From the NCBI GenBank assembly GCA_947625915.1, contig CANQPX010000004.1:1-64000 (forward strand): DNA of 64,000 bases. Reading direction: 5' to 3'. Source of the DNA: an uncultured Clostridia bacterium (GTDB lineage: Bacteria > Bacillota > Clostridia > Oscillospirales > Ruminococcaceae). Positions 14,327 to 22,595 of this stretch are shown piece after piece. Made by a program: the position numbers and the translations under genes. Within the stretch, counting starts at the first letter, position 1. Each line of letters starts with the position of its first letter. The notes under the pieces are model-generated. The model saw nothing but the letters and a program-made list of their open reading frames with translations. It was not told where the DNA came from and did no database searches.

Positions 14327-15187
14327 TTATCTATCCTTGTTAATGTCCCTGTGGCAAATGCGGCACTTCATATTTTTGCCGCAAAGGTATTTATATATCG
14401 CTTCCGCATAGGTAACGCTGCGGTGTTTCCCGCCCGTGCAGCCGAAAGCGATAACGAGCTGGCTTTTGCCTTCATGGATATAAAGCGGTATAAGGAAATC
14501 CAACAGATCCTGAAGCTTTGTGAGGAGCGTCTGTGACTGCTCGAATTTCATCACATAATCGCTTACGCAGCTTTCCAAGCCCGTGTGGTGTTTCAGTTCG
14601 GGGATATAGAACGGGTTCGGCAGGCAGCGCACATCGAAAACAAGATCCGCTTCTCTTGAAACTCCGTATTTATAGCCGAAAGACATTACTTTCACTATCA
14701 TTGAAGCATTGGGATCTTCAAGGAAGATAGAGTATACCGTTTCTTTCAGCTGACCCATTGAAAGTTCCGAGGTGTCAATGTAGTAATCCGCACGTTCGCG
14801 TACGGAAGCGAGGATCTTTCTTTCCGTATTTATCGCGCTCTGGAGACTGCCGTGGCTCTGTTCGTCAAGAGGGTGTTTGCGGCGGGTCTCTTTGTAGCGT
14901 TTTATCAGGACGTCATCGCTTGCGTCAAGGAAAAGTATGGAAGTTTCCATATTATTTTCTTTAAGATAATTAAGACCTTCGTCAAGTTCGAGGAAAAGCT
15001 CTCCTCCGCGTATATCCGTAACGATCGCAACTTTTTTCATCTGACCGTTGCTGACGCATATTTCTGCAAACTTAGGTATCAGCTGAGGAGGGATATTGTC
15101 TATACAGTAGTAGCCTATATCTTCGAGAATGTTTACCGCTCCTGATTTTCCCGAGCCTGACATTCCCGTAACTATCAGAAATTTCAT
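14327..15187 (-). CDS. rapZ: RNase adapter RapZ (YvcJ), P-loop nucleotide-binding protein
   Basis: 286 residues. The Walker A motif TGMSGSGKSGA lies at residues 7-17, TDIRGGE near 58, DVRCLPNPFYIPEL near 184 and GCTGGKHRSVTYAE near 250, all diagnostic of RapZ/YvcJ. In E. coli RapZ directs RNase E to small RNAs controlling GlmS; in Bacillus YvcJ is a GTPase affecting competence. It overlaps the 3' end of murB by 4 bases and is followed by whiA, so it is co-transcribed. Confidence 0.97.
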   Translation of the reverse strand: MKFLIVTGMSGSGKSGAVNILEDIGYYCIDNIPPQLIPKFAEICVSNGQMKKVAIVTDIRGGELFLELDEGLNYLKENNMETSILFLDASDDVLIKRYKETRRKHPLDEQSHGSLQSAINTERKILASVRERADYYIDTSELSMGQLKETVYSIFLEDPNASMIVKVMSFGYKYGVSREADLVFDVRCLPNPFYIPELKHHTGLESCVSDYVMKFEQSQTLLTKLQDLLDFLIPLYIHEGKSQLVIAFGCTGGKHRSVTYAEAIYKYLCGKNMKCRICHRDINKDR

Positions 15188-16131
15188 AGATCTTCCTCCT
15201 TTTTGGGTGAAAATTCTTTTTTATCCGAAATTATAAGCGGTTCACATTCCAGAACATATCCTGTTTTTTCCTTAACGGTGTTTTTGACGATATTTATAAG
15301 TTCCATAAGCTGTGAAAAGTCCGCATTTCCTTTGTTTATGATAAAACCGCTGTGCTTGGTGCTGACTTCCGCGTCGCCCACATGAACGCCTTTCAGTCCG
15401 CACTGTTCAATGAGAAGTGAAGCATAACTTCCTTCGGGGCGTTTGAAGGTACTTCCCGCGCTGGGGAATTCAAGTGGCTGTTTGGAACGGCGCTGTTCGG
15501 TCAGCTTGTCCATTTTCGCCTTTATTTCCGTTTTATCGCCGTTTTCAAGGCGTATATCCGCAGAAAGGATAATTTCTCCGCTGTTTTTAAAGCGGCTGCA
15601 GCGGTAGGAAAGTTCCAGTTCATGGGGGAGATATGTTTTAACGTTCCCTTGTCTGTCCATAGCTTTTACCGAAGCGATAACGTCTTTCATTTCGCCGCCG
15701 TAAGCCCCCGCGTTCATAAACACTGCTCCGCCGAGAGTTCCGGGGATACCGTAGGCGAACTCAAGACCCGAAAGGCTGTTTTCCAGAGCATAAAGGCATA
15801 TCTTTGAAAGAGACGCTCCCGACTGACAGGTAAGAACGTTCCCGCTTCGTGAGATATCGGAGAAGTCTTTTCCCACTACAAAAACAACGCCGCTTATGCC
15901 GTCCGAATCGACGATAAGGTTCGAGCCTTTCCCGAAAATGTAATACGGCGCATTCAGCTTCTCGGCAAGCGGTATCAGCCGCAGGAAACTTTCCTCACCG
16001 TTAAGTTTTATCAGCAGATCGCATTTCCCGCCAATTCTGAATGTGGTATGATCTTTCAGAACGGCACCCGTTTCAACAGTGCAGCCGAGTTTTTGCGCTT
16101 CATCGGAAATATTTTTTATTCGGGAGTCCAT
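15184..16131 (-). CDS. murB: UDP-N-acetylenolpyruvoylglucosamine reductase
   Basis: 315 residues. This cytoplasmic FAD enzyme reduces UDP-GlcNAc-enolpyruvate to UDP-MurNAc with NADPH in peptidoglycan synthesis. Features are the FAD-binding part (TFRIGGKCDLLIK, YYIFGKGSNLIVDSDG, GIPGTLGGAVFMNAGAYGGEM), the substrate-binding segment RCSRFKNSG, the catalytic serine loop PSAGSTFKRPEGSYAS and the closing Glu in LECEPLII. A type IIb-like Firmicute form. It follows the PHP gene by 50 nt and overlaps rapZ by ATGA. Confidence 0.97.
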   Translation of the reverse strand: MDSRIKNISDEAQKLGCTVETGAVLKDHTTFRIGGKCDLLIKLNGEESFLRLIPLAEKLNAPYYIFGKGSNLIVDSDGISGVVFVVGKDFSDISRSGNVLTCQSGASLSKICLYALENSLSGLEFAYGIPGTLGGAVFMNAGAYGGEMKDVIASVKAMDRQGNVKTYLPHELELSYRCSRFKNSGEIILSADIRLENGDKTEIKAKMDKLTEQRRSKQPLEFPSAGSTFKRPEGSYASLLIEQCGLKGVHVGDAEVSTKHSGFIINKGNADFSQLMELINIVKNTVKEKTGYVLECEPLIISDKKEFSPKKEEDL

Positions 16132-16181
16132 AGTTTCCGCCCCTTCCGGATATGTCTTTATCTAAATTTTATGTAACTGCC

Positions 16182-16901
16182 TTAAAGAATATTTCCTTTT
16201 TTGGAGTTAATGTGTTCTTTCAGCATTTCAAAGTCGGAATTTATTATCAGTTTCTCGGGGAAACACTGTTCTTCAAGCAGTGCAAAAGCGCGCTCGGTCT
16301 TTCCGATAAGTCCGCAGAAGTGAGCGTCCGAATTCACCGCAACGGGGATCTCAAATTTTTTGCATATTCGTATGATCTCCCGATAGTTGTCGGAAGTATT
16401 TTTCCAAGTGATGGAACTTTCGTTTATTTCTACTATCTTGCCGTATTCCTTAAATTTTTTCAGGCATTTTTCGTAATCAAATTCGTAGCCTGTAGTTGCG
16501 CAGTGACCTATCATATCCACATCGGGGTTTTCGGCGACTCCGAGATAAAGTTTCGTTATCACATCGGGAGAAGCTTTTGCAAGCTGATTTCGGTGTATCG
16601 AAGCGATTATCCAGTCAAGGTCTTTACATTCTTCATGGGGAAAGTCTATATGCCCCTCGTAGTCGATTATACTTGATTCCGCGCCGAAAATAAGCTTTAC
16701 CCCGAGCAGTTCGCGGGGAAGAGCCTTATGCAGATTATGGAAATGCCACACATGAGGTCCGTCTGTTGAAGCGGGGGTGTGATCCGTTACCGCAAGTGCT
16801 GAAAGCCCCGCTTTTGCGGCATATTCGGCGTTTTCAAGAACTGTAGAATAGGCGTGTGTTGAAGCTACCGTATGTGTGTGAAGGTCGGCGATAATATGCA
16901 A
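16182..16901 (-). CDS. PHP-domain phosphoesterase (YcdX-like)
   Basis: 239 residues from a TTG start at 16901, chosen because GGAGG lies 8 nt upstream and the product then begins HIIADLHTHT, the normal family N-terminus. A TTG 15 nt earlier lies on top of the ribosome site itself. Metal ligands of the PHP fold are seen: DLHTHT, VTDHTP, FGAESS, SIHRNQ, IGHCAT and NSDAHF. Relatives are trinuclear-metal phosphatases of broad or unknown substrate. It lies between hprK (15-nt gap) and murB in the same operon. Confidence 0.88.
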   Translation of the reverse strand: MHIIADLHTHTVASTHAYSTVLENAEYAAKAGLSALAVTDHTPASTDGPHVWHFHNLHKALPRELLGVKLIFGAESSIIDYEGHIDFPHEECKDLDWIIASIHRNQLAKASPDVITKLYLGVAENPDVDMIGHCATTGYEFDYEKCLKKFKEYGKIVEINESSITWKNTSDNYREIIRICKKFEIPVAVNSDAHFCGLIGKTERAFALLEEQCFPEKLIINSDFEMLKEHINSKKGNIL

Positions 16902-16916
16902 AGCGATTTCCTCCAA

Positions 16917-17879
16917 TTAATAAATATCCCATTTTTTGATGGTCTCTTTTTTGTCCATGTCGAGACCGAGGTTGTCCAGAAGTTCCTGAGCGGCGTTGTA
17001 GCCCATTTTTTTCTGACGGTTGTTCATGGCGGCGACTTCAAGGATCACCGCAAGGTTACGTCCGGGCTTTACGGGTATTGTAGCGCATGGGACTTTTACT
17101 CCGAGAATGGAAGTATATTCGTTGTCCACGCCCATGCGGTCGTAAACTTTTTCGCTGTCCCAAGGTTCGAGTTCCACGATCATATCTATCTTTTCGGTAA
17201 CTTTTACCGCGCCCATGCCGAACAGACGGCGGGCGTTGACTATGCCTATGCCGCGTATCTCAAGAAAGTGGCGGATATTTTCCGGTGAAGAGCCTACGAG
17301 ACTTATGTTTGAAACGCGGCGTATCTCCACGGCGTCGTCCGCAACGAGCCTGTGTCCGCGCTTTATAAGTTCAACGGCAGTTTCGCTTTTTCCCACGCCG
17401 CTTTCACCGAGGATAAGCATACCTTCGCCGTGGACTTCTATAAGAACGCCGTGGCGGGTTATTCTCGGTGCAAGGTGCAGGTTCAGGAAAGCTATAAGCG
17501 CAGCCATAAAGCTTGAAGTGCTGTCTTTTGTGCGCAGCAGCGGGACTTCGTATTTCTGGGCGATCTCCACCATTTCGGGGAAATAGGGGAGTTCTCTTGA
17601 AATTATCAGAGCGGGGATATGCTGAGAGAAGAGCATATCCAAGCGTTCATAGCGGCTTTGCTCGTCGATGGTAGCAAGGTAAGCGAACTCCATTTTTCCC
17701 ACTATCTGGATACGCTCGTTGTTAAAATACTCATAAAATCCCATAAGCTGGAGTCCCGGGCGGTTGATATCGGTCTCGTCAACTATAAGTTTTGAGTGAT
17801 CTTCGGGGAGATAGATAGTTTCGAGGTGAAATTCGTCTATGATAGTCTGAAGTTCAACGCTGAATTTTTTTTCCGCCAT
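16917..17879 (-). CDS. hprK: HPr kinase/phosphorylase
   Basis: 320 residues from the ATG at 17879, which has AAGGA 9 nt upstream; the in-frame ATG at 17888 directly abuts that site. Bifunctional enzyme that phosphorylates HPr on Ser46 and reverses it, the sensor of carbon catabolite repression with CcpA. The Walker A motif GESGVGKSETA is near residue 152, and the HprK signature LEIRGIGIVNARRLFG follows with a second helical segment VAAMNNRQKKMG. It is the first gene of the hprK-PHP-murB-rapZ-whiA-dnaE operon. Its presence fits the cre-like site before the pectin transporter. Confidence 0.97.
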   Translation of the reverse strand: MAEKKFSVELQTIIDEFHLETIYLPEDHSKLIVDETDINRPGLQLMGFYEYFNNERIQIVGKMEFAYLATIDEQSRYERLDMLFSQHIPALIISRELPYFPEMVEIAQKYEVPLLRTKDSTSSFMAALIAFLNLHLAPRITRHGVLIEVHGEGMLILGESGVGKSETAVELIKRGHRLVADDAVEIRRVSNISLVGSSPENIRHFLEIRGIGIVNARRLFGMGAVKVTEKIDMIVELEPWDSEKVYDRMGVDNEYTSILGVKVPCATIPVKPGRNLAVILEVAAMNNRQKKMGYNAAQELLDNLGLDMDKKETIKKWDIY

Positions 17880-17935
17880 AAATATCATTCCTTTTCAATA
17901 TGTAATAAATTTCTTTTACAAGCACGATTAATATA

Positions 17936-17963
17936 ATTATACAACATTTCAGGAAAATTGCAA
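17936..17963 (-). promoter_or_regulatory. Promoter of the hprK operon
   Basis: Minus strand TTGCAA (17963-17958), 16 bp, TATAAT (17941-17936), about 55 nt before the hprK start. Confidence 0.7.
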
Positions 17964-17998
17964 GGGGTATGAGGATAATTTTTGATGAATGGCGCAGA

Positions 17999-18026
17999 AA
18001 AGCCCGTTCCGGACGGAACGGGCTTT
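17999..18026 (-). terminator. Terminator of the feo operon
   Basis: Twelve-pair stem AAAGCCCGTTCC / GGAACGGGCTTT with a four-base loop. It lies just after the FeoB-associated gene on the minus strand and just before the hprK promoter, so it separates the two operons. Confidence 0.88.
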
Positions 18027-18035
18027 GTTATCGTT

Positions 18036-18230
18036 CTATCTGTGCTGCGGACGGAAATTCTTTCCGCTGTGACACAATGCCGAATTCGGACAGCACCCGC
18101 AGCTTCCACCACAGGAGGACTTACCTGCCTTTTTATCCTTTCTGATGCCCGAAATGATAAGTGCCACCACAAGTATAAGAATTATCGCCGCAATTATCGT
18201 GCCGAAATTTTCGGTGAAAAATTCAGCCAT
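18036..18230 (-). CDS. FeoB-associated Cys-rich membrane protein
   Basis: 64 residues. One N-terminal membrane helix (about 9-28: GTIIAAIILILVVALIISGI) is followed by a basic stretch RKDKKAGK and a cluster of cysteines (SSCGGSCGCCPNSALC). This is the FeoB_associated small protein family, found directly downstream of feoB in Firmicutes. It is probably a partner of the ferrous iron channel, comparable in position with FeoC. It lies 21 nt after feoB and is the last gene of the operon. Confidence 0.9.
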   Translation of the reverse strand: MAEFFTENFGTIIAAIILILVVALIISGIRKDKKAGKSSCGGSCGCCPNSALCHSGKNFRPQHR

Positions 18231-18251
18231 AAATATCCCCCCCTCGAAAGA

Positions 18252-20450
18252 TCATGCTTTGGCTTTTATGCGGACATCGGCAGTTAGGCGGTCGCTTTCC
18301 TTGTAAGGTCTTGCAAGCATATAGATCATAAACGCCAGTACGGCGATCGCAAATATCAGACCTACAACATTTACATTTCCCGTGAAAAGCAGTCCGAACT
18401 GATATACTATGAGCGATATCGCATATGCGAATATGCACTGATATGCTATGGCAAATGCCGTCCATTTTCCGCTGTTCATTTCACGTCTGATCGCTCCGAT
18501 AGCCGCAAAGCACGGCGCACACAGCAGGTTGAATATCAGGAACGAATATCCCGCAAGCGCGGTGAATTCCGCTGCAAGGCTTCCCCAGATCTCGTCGCCG
18601 TTTTCGGAAACTTCTTCCGCAAAGTGATAAAGCGAACCGTATGTTGCAACTACATTTTCCTTTGCGATAAGTCCCGTTACCGCTGCAACGGCTGCTTTCC
18701 AGTCGCCCCAGCCGAGAGGAGCAAATATCCATGCGATGGCTCCGCCGATCTTTGAAAGTATGGAGTTATCTATTTCCTCCACCATGCCGAAGCTGCCGTT
18801 CTCAACGCCAAATCCCATAAGGAACCAGAGTACGATAGTTGACAAAAGAATTATAGTTCCCGCTTTCTTTATGAAAGACCAACCGCGCTCCCACATTGAG
18901 CGGAGAACATTTCCCACGGTGGGAAGGTGATATGCGGGAAGTTCCATTACGAACGGCGCAGGGTCGCCTGCGAACATTTTCGTTTTCTTCAGGATAATTC
19001 CCGAAACTATTATTGCTCCTACGCCGATGAAGTATGCGGAAACAGCTACCCAGCCCGCATTGTTGAAAAGTGCGCCTGCGATAAGTCCGATGATGGGAAG
19101 TTTTGCGCCGCATGGGATAAATGTTGTCGTCATGATGGTCATGCGCCTGTCACGTTCGTTTTCGATAGTTCTTGAAGCCATTATTCCCGGAACGCCGCAG
19201 CCTGTGCCTATAAGCATGGGGATAAATGATTTTCCCGAAAGTCCGAATTTACGGAAGATCCTGTCCATAACGAACGCGATACGCGCCATATATCCGCAGG
19301 ATTCCAGAAATGCAAGGAATATGAACAGCACGAGCATTTGCGGAACAAATCCGAGCACTGCGCCAACGCCGCCGATAATTCCGTCAAGAATAAGACTTTG
19401 CAGCCAGTCCGCGCAGCCGATGCTGTTAAGGAGATTTTCAACAAGAACGGGAATTCCGGGTATCCAAAGGCTTTCGATACCGAACAAATGCCAGCCGTCG
19501 CCGAAAACTCCGTCATTTGCCCAGTCTGTAGCCCATGTTCCCACAGTCGTTACCGAAACATAGTAGACAATGAACATTACCACCGCAAAAATGGGCAGTG
19601 CAAGTATGCGGTTCGTAACTATTTTGTCTATCTTGTCTGAAACAGTCATGCTGCCTTTGCTTTTCTTTTTGTAACAGCCTTTTATGACGGAAGCGATGTA
19701 TATGTAACGTTCGTTGGTGATGATGCTTTCGGAGTCGTCGTCCATTTCTTTTTCCGCGGCGGCAATATCGTTTTCGATATGCGCTTTTGTTTCGGCGGGA
19801 ATGTTCAGAGTCTCGAGGACTTTTTCGTCACGCTCGAAAATTTTTATTGCATACCAACGCTGCCGTTCTTCGGGAACGTCATGCAGCACTGCTTCTTCAA
19901 TGTGTGCGACAGCGTGTTCAACGCAGCCGCAGAAACTGTGCTGCGGGATCGCGGGAACTTTTGACTTTGCTGCTTCAATGGCAGCTTCGGCGGCATTGGT
20001 TATGCCCTCGTTTTTAAGAGCGGAAATTTCCGTTACCTTACATCCCAGTTCCTCGGAAAGACGGTCAAAGTCTATCTTGTCGCCGTTTTTCCTTACAACG
20101 TCCATCATATTTACCGCCGCGACAACGGGTATGCCCAGTTCAACAAGCTGTGTGGTAAGGTAAAGATTGCGTTCGAGGTTAGTTCCGTCAATGATGTTGA
20201 GAATTGCGTCGGGGCGTTCGCCGATAAGGTAATTCCTTGCGACAACTTCTTCAAGGGTGTAAGGGGAAAGCGAATAAATTCCCGGCAGGTCGGTGATGAT
20301 AACATCTTTATGCCCTTTCAGTCTGCCTTCTTTTTTCTCAACGGTAACGCCCGGCCAGTTTCCGACAAATTGGTTTGAACCTGTCAGAGCGTTGAAAAGT
20401 GTGGTCTTGCCGCAGTTAGGATTTCCGGCAAGAGCAATTCTTATCTCCAT
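18252..20450 (-). CDS. feoB: Ferrous iron transport protein B
   Basis: 732 residues. The N-terminal GTPase domain has G1 GNPNCGKTTLFN (residues 9-20), G3 DLPGIYSL and the G4 NMMD, followed by a helical GDI-like domain. The membrane part starts near residue 285 and holds the two Gate-type blocks: GCGVPGIMASRT near 415 and the second block CAPCFAAIGAIRREM near 650. The protein imports Fe2+. It sits downstream of two feoA genes. The 98-bp gap before it holds a TATAAT and two TTAG/CTAA operator-like sites, so it may also be expressed from its own iron-controlled promoter. Confidence 0.97.
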   Translation of the reverse strand: MEIRIALAGNPNCGKTTLFNALTGSNQFVGNWPGVTVEKKEGRLKGHKDVIITDLPGIYSLSPYTLEEVVARNYLIGERPDAILNIIDGTNLERNLYLTTQLVELGIPVVAAVNMMDVVRKNGDKIDFDRLSEELGCKVTEISALKNEGITNAAEAAIEAAKSKVPAIPQHSFCGCVEHAVAHIEEAVLHDVPEERQRWYAIKIFERDEKVLETLNIPAETKAHIENDIAAAEKEMDDDSESIITNERYIYIASVIKGCYKKKSKGSMTVSDKIDKIVTNRILALPIFAVVMFIVYYVSVTTVGTWATDWANDGVFGDGWHLFGIESLWIPGIPVLVENLLNSIGCADWLQSLILDGIIGGVGAVLGFVPQMLVLFIFLAFLESCGYMARIAFVMDRIFRKFGLSGKSFIPMLIGTGCGVPGIMASRTIENERDRRMTIMTTTFIPCGAKLPIIGLIAGALFNNAGWVAVSAYFIGVGAIIVSGIILKKTKMFAGDPAPFVMELPAYHLPTVGNVLRSMWERGWSFIKKAGTIILLSTIVLWFLMGFGVENGSFGMVEEIDNSILSKIGGAIAWIFAPLGWGDWKAAVAAVTGLIAKENVVATYGSLYHFAEEVSENGDEIWGSLAAEFTALAGYSFLIFNLLCAPCFAAIGAIRREMNSGKWTAFAIAYQCIFAYAISLIVYQFGLLFTGNVNVVGLIFAIAVLAFMIYMLARPYKESDRLTADVRIKAKA

Positions 20451-20465
20451 AAAGCATTTCCTTTC

Positions 20466-20522
20466 TTAGCGACTGCTAACTAAATTATACGATTTTACGG
20501 AAAATTGTTAGTATAAGCTAAC
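20466..20522 (-). promoter_or_regulatory. feoB promoter with two DtxR-like operator sites
   Basis: TTAGCGACTGCTAACTAA (20466-20483) and GTTAGTATAAGCTAAC (20507-20522) flank a minus-strand TATAAT (20489-20484). The -35 is poor. The TTAG-n-CTAA symmetry resembles sites bound by DtxR/IdeR/MntR-type metalloregulators; the binding protein is not in this window. Confidence 0.6.
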
Positions 20523-20547
20523 TATCCCGCAAAAAAACAAGCCGAGA

Positions 20548-20769
20548 TCAAGCCGTTTCTATGTTTTCCGCATCGGCTTTTCTGAGAGAAAGTTCATATC
20601 CGCGGACGGTAACTTCTATGGGGTCGCCAAGCGGCGCAACTTTGCGGATATAGACTTCCGTACCCTTTGTTATGCCCATATCCATGATACGGCGTTTTAC
20701 CGCGCCTTCTCCGCACAGTTTTTTCACCGTTACGGTCTGACCGACTTGTGCTTCTTTGAGCGTTGACAT
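20548..20769 (-). CDS. feoA: Ferrous iron transport protein A (second FeoA)
   Basis: 73 residues from the ATG at 20769, with GGAGG 8 nt upstream; the longer frame to 20838 overlaps the upstream feoA and lacks a site. SH3-like beta-barrel: TLKEAQVGQTVTVKKLCGEG, then RRIMDMGITKGTEVYIRKVAPLGDPIEV, RGYELSLRKADAENIE. The MGITKGTEV and APLGDPIE motifs are the typical FeoA/IdeR C-terminal fold signatures. It acts with FeoB in Fe2+ uptake. Confidence 0.93.
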   Translation of the reverse strand: MSTLKEAQVGQTVTVKKLCGEGAVKRRIMDMGITKGTEVYIRKVAPLGDPIEVTVRGYELSLRKADAENIETA

Positions 20770-20797
20770 TTTCAAGACCTCCGATCTATAAATTATT

Positions 20798-21007
20798 TCA
20801 AACCATAATTCTGTTTGCCATTTCTTTTGAAACGGCAACCCGTGAATTTTTAACGTTAACTATGACGTTCCCGCCGATCTCGTTGATAACGGTCACTGTT
20901 CCGCCCACAACGAAGCCGAGATTTTCGAGGAACTTTTTTGTTTCGGGGTTCCCGCCTATTTTTTTGATGATATTTTCTTCTCCTGCATTTGCGAAGGCTA
21001 AAGGCAT
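20798..21007 (-). CDS. feoA: Ferrous iron transport protein A (first FeoA, divergent type)
   Basis: 69 residues. It is a shorter FeoA with FANAGEENIIKKIGGNPETKKFLENLGFVVG, followed by GTVTVINEIGGNVIVNVKNSRVAVSKEMANRIMV. The N-terminal part is the ANAGE type rather than the classical L-x(4)-G start. Paired unequal FeoA proteins ahead of FeoB are common in Clostridia; both may be needed for FeoB activity. A GGAGG site lies 7 nt before the ATG, and the gene is 28 nt from the second feoA. Confidence 0.9.
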   Translation of the reverse strand: MPLAFANAGEENIIKKIGGNPETKKFLENLGFVVGGTVTVINEIGGNVIVNVKNSRVAVSKEMANRIMV

Positions 21008-21026
21008 GGCACATACCTCCCGTGTT

Positions 21027-21117
21027 TTAGTTAGATAAGACTAACCGGAATACTTAAAAATTTAGTTAACAACTGCTAACCAATAATTATGATACTCCAT
21101 TTATATCAAAATGTCAA
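21027..21117 (-). promoter_or_regulatory. feo operon promoter with two operator-like sites
   Basis: Minus strand TTGACA (21117-21112), 17 bp, TATCAT (21094-21089). Immediately downstream are TTAGTTAACAACTGCTAACC (21062-21081) and TTAGTTAGATAAGACTAACC (21027-21046). Sites just after the -10 box imply repression, as expected for an iron-loaded DtxR-type regulator. Confidence 0.7.
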
Positions 21118-21237
21118 TAGGCTTTGAAAAATTCCGCCGTTTTAGCCAAAAGTTCCTATAAAAAATATCCTCGGTTATACATTTGCGACAAAATTTTACG
21201 CAAAAATTAAGATATTCCACATAAAAAGTTTCCGACA

Positions 21238-21531
21238 TCAAGTTTCGGTACCGCCGCAATATTGCTTCAGAACAGTTCTAAGCGCCGTAACGCTTGCGCT
21301 GTGGATCTTTGACACGGGGATATTGCGTTTTTCCGAACGGCGATCCACCGTCGTGACCATTTTATGGGAACAAGTATTTGTGAAAACCACCATAAGATCG
21401 GGTTCACCGAGTTTATTTTCAAGATCCGTGGGCATTTGTGTAAAAACTTTAGCTTTACAGTTATATTCCTTGCAGATATTTTTATAACGCGATGCCATGC
21501 AGTCATTACCGCCTATGACTACTACGCTCAT
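21238..21531 (-). CDS. DUF2325 domain protein
   Basis: 97 residues from the ATG at 21531 (MSVVVIGGND), with GGAGG 7 nt upstream. The single Rossmann-like DUF2325 domain has VVIGGNDCMASRYKNICKEY, LMVVFTNTCSHKMV and IPVSKIHSASVTAL. Two conserved positions (DCM and NTCSH) could hold a metal or redox ligand. Homologues lie beside feo genes in Firmicutes. The promoter carries the same operator type as feoA and feoB, so it is very likely part of the iron response. The biochemical role is unknown. Confidence 0.85.
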   Translation of the reverse strand: MSVVVIGGNDCMASRYKNICKEYNCKAKVFTQMPTDLENKLGEPDLMVVFTNTCSHKMVTTVDRRSEKRNIPVSKIHSASVTALRTVLKQYCGGTET

Positions 21532-21544
21532 TATCTCACCTCCT

Positions 21545-21600
21545 TTAGTTAGCATTAACTAACTAAAATATATTTTACCACATCGGAGTAAATTTGTCAA
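21545..21600 (-). promoter_or_regulatory. Promoter and operator of the DUF2325 gene
   Basis: Minus strand TTGACA (21600-21595), 17 bp, TAAAAT (21577-21572). The operator-like TTAGTTAGCATTAACTAACT begins at 21545, between the -10 and the ribosome site. It is the most symmetrical of the five sites in this locus. Confidence 0.75.
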
Positions 21601-21644
21601 GGAAATTTTTGAAAAAATTTTAAATTCCCGACAAAACCCAATAA

Positions 21645-21776
21645 GAGAGTTGAGATATTGCAGTAACGCTTATATCCCAACTCTCATGTTTTTGCAGATT
21701 TAATTTTACTTAATGCACGGTATACTTAGGCGGAAAGTCACTAAACTACGCCTGAAAGCGTGCAGGCTCAGCCTGC
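21645..21776 (-). terminator. Hairpins downstream of trpA
   Basis: GCAGGCTCAGCCTGC at 21762-21776 lies 15 nt after the trpA stop. A second, longer hairpin pairs GAGAGTTG (21645-21652) with CAACTCTC (21678-21685) and, inside, GATAT with ATATC. On the minus strand it is followed by TTATTGGGTTTTG. One or both probably end the trp transcript, and the second could also serve the convergent direction. Confidence 0.5.
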
Positions 21777-21791
21777 TCTCAACTCTGATAA

Positions 21792-22577
21792 TTAAAGTAT
21801 CGCGTCTTTGAGCGATCTTACAAATTCGCCTACTTTGTCGGGGGAGCCCTTTCCGTATTCTGCAACGATCTTTACTACCGCGCTTCCTACGATTATACCG
21901 TCACAGTAACCGCTCATCTTTTTCGCCTGCTCGGGACCGGAAATTCCGAATCCCACCATGGCGGGAACTTTGCAGCTCTTTTTTATCTCTCCGAAAAATT
22001 CATCAAAATCCGTAGTGAACTTGCTTCTCGTTCCCGTTACGCCCGTTGAGGAAACACAGTACAGGAAACCTTCCGCTTCGGAAGCTATATCCGCGATCCT
22101 CTGATGCGACGTCGGCGCGACCATGCTTATTGCAAAAATATCGTTTTTCTTTGCATATGGTCTTATCTCGTTCCGCTCCTCATACGGCAGATCGGGAACG
22201 ATTACTCCGTCAATGCCTTTCTCTTTGCAGAGCGTGAAGAATTTCTCCGTTCCGAAACGGAAGATAGTGTTGATGTACATCATAAGTATAAGCGGCTTGT
22301 CGGTCTGTTTGCGGAGTTTTTCCACCATGCCGAAAATGCCCGTCAGATCCGTTCCCTGCGAAAGCGAACGCAGACTCGCAAGCTGTATCACCTTTCCTTC
22401 CGCAACGGGATCGGAAAACGGAACGCCTATCTCTATTATGTCCGAACCGCTTTCAAACATTTTCAGCACAAGTTTTTCCGTGGTTTCAAGATCGGGATCT
22501 CCTGCCGTTACAAAAGTTATGAGCGCTTTTTCGCCTTTATTTTTAAGTTCGGCAAGCGTTTTTTCTATTCTGTTCAT
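21792..22577 (-). CDS. trpA: Tryptophan synthase alpha subunit
   Basis: 261 residues. It cleaves indole-3-glycerol phosphate to indole, which is channelled to TrpB. TIM-barrel signatures are FVTAGDPDLETTEKLV, the catalytic Glu in DIIEIGVPFSDP, then VAEGKVIQ, where the usual second acidic residue is Glu rather than Asp (a form I believe is common in Clostridia), GVIVPDLPYEE, VAPTSHQRI, YCVSSTGVTGTR and GFGISGPEQAKKM. Last gene of the trp operon, 18 nt after trpB. Confidence 0.97.
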   Translation of the reverse strand: MNRIEKTLAELKNKGEKALITFVTAGDPDLETTEKLVLKMFESGSDIIEIGVPFSDPVAEGKVIQLASLRSLSQGTDLTGIFGMVEKLRKQTDKPLILMMYINTIFRFGTEKFFTLCKEKGIDGVIVPDLPYEERNEIRPYAKKNDIFAISMVAPTSHQRIADIASEAEGFLYCVSSTGVTGTRSKFTTDFDEFFGEIKKSCKVPAMVGFGISGPEQAKKMSGYCDGIIVGSAVVKIVAEYGKGSPDKVGEFVRSLKDAIL

Positions 22578-22595
22578 GGGTATGCTTCCTTTCTA

